Origin: Theristus sp. LFF4_11
Taxonomy: Eukaryota > Nematoda > Chromadorea > Monhysterida > Xyalidae
Assembly (NCBI GenBank): GCA_030248135.1
Contig: JASANC010003128.1
Location: 25,147 to 89,146 of the forward strand
Direction of reading: 5' to 3'
Length of the DNA stretch: 64,000 bases
Below, piece after piece: positions 58,251 through 64,000 of the stretch. A model generated the notes under the pieces. It did no database searches. It saw only the letters and a program-made list of their open reading frames with translations, and was not told where the DNA came from. Made by a program: the position numbers and the translations under genes. Numbering within the stretch: the stretch's first letter is position 1; every line of letters begins with the position of its first letter.

Positions 58251-59433
58251 CTTTTCAGCAGTCGCATTGATTTTCCAGTTTCAGTCGTCATCTTCAATCC
58301 CAAACAGCTCAACTTTTTTCCAATGATCAAATCAACAGTATCTTCCAAATCGTCAGTGACCAACACAGAAACTTCGACTAACACGCGATTTGGACGACTT
58401 TGAATTAAGACTTGAAAAAGCATCGACAAGGACAATGACGATGGTAAGTGCGGCTGTAGCATTTCTGCTACACGATTGCTTTGCGAATGGCATCAAGTGC
58501 ATGCACTGCCGCATCGAGAAGGGTTTTTTCTGCGGGTTATACCTGATAATCACGATGCAACCACAAAGTCATCAATTTCAGGATAGCCAGAAAATTAGCC
58601 TAAGAACTGAACAAAATCTTCAGGTACTGCGGAATGTCCTGTGGCGTTACTGTACCGATCCACCCCCTCCCCCAGAAAAATTTCTAGTTGGCGTACACGT
58701 ACCTAAACAGGAATAAACCAAGCAGTAGCTTTACCAAATTCGAAAGCCATATCATATGGAAATAAAAACGCTTCGTTTTTGCGTTTGTTTGCCATCCCGT
58801 CGCTAACGTTTTCATTTTTTCTTTAAAACAACAACGCCGCCCACCGCCGCACAGCAAAATAATAAGTAAAACATTCAGAACTGTTGTCTCACGACGATAC
58901 CATCTGTTCCACAATCGTGACGTGGACGCTGATGCAGCAGTGGGCGCTCAATGCGTTAACGATCACTTGTTCCACAGTTTGTTCTGTTGTACAGAGGGTA
59001 TTCCGATACCAAGTATCATTTACAAGCATTGTGAGATGAATCGCTTCGTGATTTTCCATGTGCTCGTGCTGGCACTTGTTGGTACAACACTGACATATTC
59101 AAGAAGATGCGCGTTTTATCATCACACTTTTTTGAAATTAAAACGATGTGTTCTGCCATATACTAATGTTACACTGTACCCTAAAAAATATATGTCCCCG
59201 GTGTCCGAATTTCTGACCGCCCGGGTGGTGTCCTGTCCGCCTAGTGTCCCACGTATTGTTCTTTTCTGTGTGGTCTCCCGAATATTGAACAAAGTGGCAA
59301 CACCACGCTTGACGTTTTGGGCAACTTCTAATCCTGGAACACGGATACCGCGACAGATACCCAGTCCAACAGGGCACCGGACACCTGCTCGGGCACCTTT
59401 TTAGTGAGCATACGAGTGCTCCGCAGTTTGCAT

Positions 59434-59699
59434 TGTAAAGTCTTTCATATAAACTTCCTCCCATTTATAAGACCCCCACCCAAAAGTGGGCGCAGTGTCA
59501 CATGGCGGGAAACCAAAAAAAATCAAAATTTTGACTTGGTCGAAATCCTACCCGTTTATAAATAAGGCCGGACTACCAACTAATCTTCGCTTTATAATAC
59601 CTCCTCCCACTTATAAGGCTGGCACACAAATTCCTTTTTTTCCTGAAATTTTCGTTTTTCAAATTTATAAAAGGAGACCTTATGCAAGACTTTACAGTA
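59434..59699. mobile_element. Family B TIR element, third copy
   Basis: The left end is TGTAAAGTCTTTCATATAAAC and the right end CTTATGCAAGACTTTACAGTA; the interior has CTCCCATTTATAAGACCCCC and CCTCCTCCCACTTATAAGGC. It is diverged from the 11250 and 16563 copies, and both ends carry substitutions. Confidence 0.75.
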
Positions 59700-60751
59700 T
59701 GTCTATTGTGTCCCTCTGGGATTCCTAGTCTGCACAGAGCGCTCAATGACGAGAAACGCGAGTCAGACCAGTGGACGAAGGCTGATGGTCAACCGGCCTT
59801 GAAACGGTCGAATCAAGACGAACAGCTGAACGAACCATCGAGATCCGCACAAGCAAAACGATCCATGATGGCAGCCCCAGAGCCATACTTGCACATACCG
59901 ACACACGGTGACGATGAGTGAGGTGTATGGTTTGATCGTCAGAACAAGGCAGATACTGTAGTGCAGGTAAATGCGAACGCAGAAACATCCTGTTTCCAAA
60001 AAACAAAACTGCTATAAAGTCAGCTCTGCTTCTTTTTTTGTTACTTTAGTTTTAGGTTATGAAAGCGATCGAACATTCATTTTTATGGAAGAAAATGTCA
60101 TGGAAATGTCCAGAAAAACTGAAGTGAAAATCTTTCGCGTTTCTGTTTTTTTTATTTGTGATTTGCTGTTCAAATTATTTTTCTAAGTTTTGTTTAATTT
60201 TTTTGTGGCATTGTAACCAGAATAAACGCAACGACGACGGTTCTCTGGATCGGACTTCGCCAACGACATCGCTTTGAAATTCCAAATAACGGTTTTGCAC
60301 GGTTTTCAACACTTTTCAGCTGAATATTGCGTAATTTAGACACGTTTAGCTATCGCTGCAATTGAACAAAGTTTTCTGCGGTTTCCACAGACAAAAATAC
60401 AAAAAAAAACAAATAAGGCCCTCATACCGCGTCTGTCCTCATAAGAACTTTTACGAAATCAAAAATGTGAACTTTTGGTTTCCCGTCTTGCGACGACATT
60501 TCGTCATTTTTGGGTTTTTTCGTCATTTCGTCATCAAAAGAAACGAAATTTCGCTCGCTCCTTGAATCCTGAAAAATGCAATGTTAGATCATCCATACTG
60601 TGGCATATACTCCATTTTTCAGACTTGACACCAACAACAGCAGGTCTACGTAACCGTTATTGGCCAACAAAACACAACCATAGCGTAACCGTCAACAGAG
60701 TTTGAGTTCCATGCACCAGAACGGAACCAAACATCGACCATTTTCCAAAAA

Positions 60752-63293
60752 ATGATTGCCACCAATTTGCTGGTGTATTACTTGTGCAGTTGCACTGTTT
60801 GGTACATGATTACGAATGAGACACACGTCGCCGTGCTGCTGCTGGCCACAATGCTGGCCGCTGGACTCTTGGCGCTTCAAGCAACCTGCACTGAAAGCAG
60901 AGAACAACGCAACCATCATACGGTCGCCGTCACCTTCTTGTTGACCATTCTGGTCTGCTACTCGCGTCTGATCCCGCTCGACAGTGGCAGTCCGTTGCTG
61001 GAGTCCGTCGAAGCTTCTTGGAGCAGCAGTTTTCTGATAAGAAAATTGTTCGTTCTCATCTTGCTGCTGCCGACGTACTTTTTCGGCCACATGGTGCTGT
61101 GGCGCTTCAAATACGCATTCTTGCCACAGCCGGTGTACCGACATTGATGTCCAGCTACTGGTAAACTTCTAGCCTGGATGTCTATGTTGGCGGTGACTTC
61201 CAGGTGCTGCCGGTGATTTTCATTACGGAGTTGAAAATCACAGTTTTACAATGTTTCCACGACACGTATACCAGACTGCTGAGCAGGCACGTCACACCAG
61301 AAGAGAAGACGTACCAACATCTGAGATGTACGGTCACCTCACACTGATACATGTCATTTTGTGTCCCATGCGATGCATGTTGTTGTGAATCAAAACAATA
61401 TAGACGATATATGTTACTCGGACAACCAAAGCATCTGAAAGTCACCAGCAAACGTAGACTTACAGTCTGGAAGTGGTACCGCTAGCTGGACATCTCTGTC
61501 GTGACACCGGCCGTCAGCCAACCGCCGAAGATTGACGATTCGACTAGGCTACCCGCTGTGTCGATGCTGATCGTCACTCGCAACGAACCGTTCGACGTCT
61601 GCAAACTGACGTTCGACTCTGCAGACCAACTGCGCTATCCGGCAGAGAAGAAGGAGATCATTGTGGTGGACAACAGCGACCTGACGCATCCCGACTACCA
61701 GCGGTGGAAAGCGTACGTGGACGAAAAGGCTGAGTGCAGCAGCTGCAGCGCATCACCAGAAGGAACACCGCTGTTTCAAGACACGTTTTCTAAATATTAC
61801 CCCGTACTGAGAGAAAAGTCGATTTTAACCAAAACTGATTTTTTGAACTTTGAAGCCACGGTTGAGTACTTGGAAAGAGCCGCAGCATTCGGATTATTGA
61901 GGTGACGCTCTTCGAGTGCACTATGTCTTTCGGAGAAGTATGCGGTGTGAAAGCTTTTGAGGATAGATTGTATTGTCCAAACTGCCTGTGAAATAGTCAA
62001 CTACAACTAAAGAAACTGGTTATCAGTAAGCTACATTAAAATTTAAAAAAAACCGTAAATGTGTCTTGAAAAAGCGGGCACCACTCGCTACAAGTTCGTA
62101 CATCGCGACGGCACCGACGGCTTCAAGCCGCGAAACATGGACATTGGCATGGAGCACGTGAGCAACGAGTACATTCTCTTTCTGGACGCCGACTCGACCC
62201 TGCAACGCGACACGCTGCGCGTGCTGATGCCGGAGTTTGTGCACGATCCGAGCCTCAGCTACGTCACCATGCTGATCACGTGCGCAAACGTGGAGTGCGG
62301 CAGCCGTTTCGCGGCCGTCTGTGCCATGTACATGAACATGTGGCGCTGTCAGATGTCGCTGATTGGCGTCGGCGGATTCGTCGTGTTTCAGGGGCACAAC
62401 GGCATTTGGTCGAAACGAGACTTGACAGCGATTGGTCCGTGGCTGCAGTGGCACCGTGGTGAGCATGTGAGGATGTGCTGATGGGCATTCGCGCCTACTT
62501 CAACGGCTTCTACGGCAAGAGCGTCTTCTACGACAGCGGCGAGTGGTGTCCCATGTCGATGCACGAGTTCGAGCGCATGTGGCACCGCTGGGCGTACGCA
62601 CACATGCAGACGGCGCACAAATACTACGCGCTGTTCTGGAGCGCATCGGCGCCGTTCCAAGAGAAGGTCGACATCATCGTCATGACGCTGATGATCATAA
62701 ATCTGCCGATTTCACTGCTGCTCCACGCGCTCTCCGTCGCACTGCAGGGCGTCTGGTTCGTCGTGCTGGCGGTTTTGTTTGTGCCGATGGCGTTCGAAAC
62801 GATCGGATGCATCGTGCACCAGAGGCACCGGCGTCTCCGTGGCACGTCCGTGTCCGTCAAGTGTGCGTTCGATTGGCTGAGTTGGATTGGCTACGTCTGC
62901 TTCGGTGTGCTCGTCATGAACGTCCTGATAACGTGGATAACGGCGAAGGCGATTGTCAACTACGTCGCGAGAACGCCGCAAGGCTGGAAGCCAACGGGCA
63001 AGTCCGCTGAGGCGGCCATCGGCTGGGCGGACGCCTGCAAAGGCTGGCCGGGCCTGCTCACGTACGGCGTCGTTGGCATGACGCTCGTGGGCGTTGCGTT
63101 CGCAGTCAACCAGTCCAACATCGACTGGCCGCTGATCGTGTGCCTGACGCTGCCGTTTGTCTCGTTTCTCACCTCCGTGCTGTCCGTCCTGGTGTACGGT
63201 CGCTCTCGCATGCTGCCCGGCTGCGACGTGACGCGAATGTCCGTCGAGCCGACCGTCCAGCAGAATGGTGTGCATGTGCAGTTGCATATGTGA
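60752..63293 (+). pseudogene. Membrane GT2 glycosyltransferase, copy 2 (disrupted)
   Basis: A direct duplicate of the gene at 54445. The N-terminal helices (MIATNLLVYYLCSCTVWYMI to FKYAFLPQPV) run to a stop at 61144-61146. A roughly 350-bp insertion with inverted ends (GATGTCCAGCTAC at about 61145 and GCTAGCTGGACATC near 61491) then separates them from the catalytic part, which resumes at IDDSTRLPAVSMLIVTRNEP. It keeps the six T residues missing in copy 1 (TKTDFLNFEATVEYLERAAA), DxD (FLDADSTL) and GHNGIWSKRDL. At 62461-62475 seven bases are missing relative to copy 1, deleting the MVG of GEPMVGEDVL and shifting the frame; the reading then resumes at VLMGIRAYFNGFYGKS and continues through a WHRW motif and C-terminal helices to HLHM. 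With two lesions it is probably a pseudogene, unless the insertion is spliced out and the 7-bp gap is an assembly error. Confidence 0.75.
61145..61495. mobile_element. Inverted-repeat insertion in glycosyltransferase copy 2
   Basis: Relative to copy 1, about 350 bp are added between the last N-terminal helix and the catalytic domain. The ends GATGTCCAGCTACTGGTA and TACCGCTAGCTGGACATC are imperfect inverted repeats. No target duplication is obvious and no coding frame is present, so the element type is undetermined. It could also act as an intron, but I see no convincing splice sites. Confidence 0.6.
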
Positions 63294-63558
63294 GGTCAAC
63301 GGGAAAATACGTTGGAGTGTCTGCATTTCTAGCGAGCAACGCCGAATTCTTACTTCTTCATGTTGTTCATTTTTTAATAACATGTACGTGTTGATTTACA
63401 AGCTTTTTTGCTGAGAAATAGTCATTAGCAGTATGTACAACTTGCGTCATTACTCAATTTACAAATTATTTTTGCTGAATATTAGCAACAAACATGCTCA
63501 GTCACTCTTGTATTATCACTTTTTCAAGCAATACAGTCGTCGATTAAACTGAATCAGT
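63294..63558. other. Convergent spacer
   Basis: A/T-rich sequence between the end of glycosyltransferase copy 2 and the stop of the minus-strand gene at the window edge. It probably holds both 3' UTRs; no other feature is seen. Confidence 0.4.
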
Positions 63559-63935
63559 TTAGTGCAGTTTCTTGTTGTTGTTGTTTTTTTCCAAGTCCTC
63601 ATTAATTTCAATAAAGTTCTTATCAATCCACTCGAGCTGTTCCTCCTGTTCTTCGTCCACACTGACCGTCTGTTGGCGGTCTGTAACGCGAATTCTCGCG
63701 TTGCCATCATCGTTCTTGCCAGTTGGACATTGTTTGTTGGTTTTTGAAAGTTTTCCGAAATAGCCCTCGGCGGCGAGTAGGCGAACGAAAATTCGATAAT
63801 TGTGAATGGTGGCGAACGAGGAGCCGGTCAGCCAGACGAGACGCTCGAAAAGACTGAAATGAAAGTGGGCGCCGGTCAGTGTGACGACCACGATCACCCA
63901 GAGCATCGGGAGCACGCGGAACGGGATGAACGTCA
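63559..63935 (-). CDS. C-terminal exon of an unidentified membrane protein
   Basis: A minus-strand exon opens after a TGTTTCAG acceptor (63938-63936) and runs to a stop at 63559. It encodes a hydrophobic start (VTFIPFRVLPMLWVIVVVTL), a second amphipathic or membrane segment (FERLVWLTGSSFATIHNYRI), then a polar, acidic tail (VDEEQEEQLEWIDKNF) ending in Asn/Lys repeats. The IPFRVLPMLW stretch recalls the C-terminal membrane anchors of C2-domain or GRAM-type proteins, but I cannot name the family. Upstream exons lie beyond the window. Length and internal splicing of the tail are uncertain. Confidence 0.5.
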
Positions 63936-64000
63936 CTGAAACACACGGCAATAGAAGCTGCACACGTCTGCAAGTTGCAGGTGCAGGTGTGCTGAGGTGC

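Larger units (their letters stand above)
56636..60751. other. Spacer between the glycosyltransferase copies
   Basis: About 4.1 kb containing a hAT-like element with CTCGTATCGTG repeats (57348-58250) and a family B element (59434-59699). The rest is A/T-rich without a supportable gene. Short open frames (for example 59682-59921 and 60362-60565) lack domains or matching splice signals. Confidence 0.5.

Overview
The window is eukaryotic nuclear DNA. Its protein-coding genes are cut by short and medium introns with GT donors and nematode-style TTTTCAG acceptors. Several start codons lie 6-16 bases downstream of a strong TTTCAG acceptor, which suggests spliced-leader trans-splicing. The gene set is animal: importin-5, TAF6, STEEP1, astacin, lipin and WDR48. 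I favour a nematode or another trans-splicing invertebrate, but the sequence alone does not fix the species.

Layout. 41-573 (+) is the 3' end of an importin-5 gene. 2242-9175 (+) is a divergent TAF6. 9639-11178 (+) is a complete five-exon STEEP1. 11705-18453 (-) is an eleven-exon gene in which a secreted astacin metalloprotease reads, in phase across every junction I could trace, into a set of kelch repeats; a small plus-strand membrane ORF lies in one of its introns. 20575-30492 (-) is a complete lipin (phosphatidate phosphatase). 33791-34033 (+) is a two-exon gene for a 52-residue secreted four-cysteine peptide. 38816-49856 (-) is WDR48/UAF1. 54445-56635 (+) and 60752-63293 (+) are direct duplicates of a membrane family-2 glycosyltransferase with bacterial-type motifs, each carrying its own lesion. 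The window ends in the last exon of an unidentified membrane protein on the minus strand.

Mobile DNA fills introns and gaps. Seven elements begin TAG and end CTA and are bounded by perfect 8-bp target duplications, as in the hAT superfamily. One is a 2.7-kb decayed hAT transposon, itself inserted in another element inside a WDR48 intron. Two further families have long terminal inverted repeats beginning CCGTA and sit at TA dinucleotides; one is nested in the other, and an uninterrupted paralogue shows the empty site. Very many short palindromes built on TGATTGG/CCAATCA are scattered throughout, including between and inside genes.

The genes do not form an obvious pathway. They are mostly independent housekeeping genes (nuclear import, general transcription, lipid synthesis, deubiquitinase activation), plus two lineage-specific secreted products and a possibly horizontally acquired glycosyltransferase pair. 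The most unusual items are the astacin-kelch fusion, the lesion-bearing and apparently gene-converted glycosyltransferase duplicates, the secreted mini-protein and the nested transposons.
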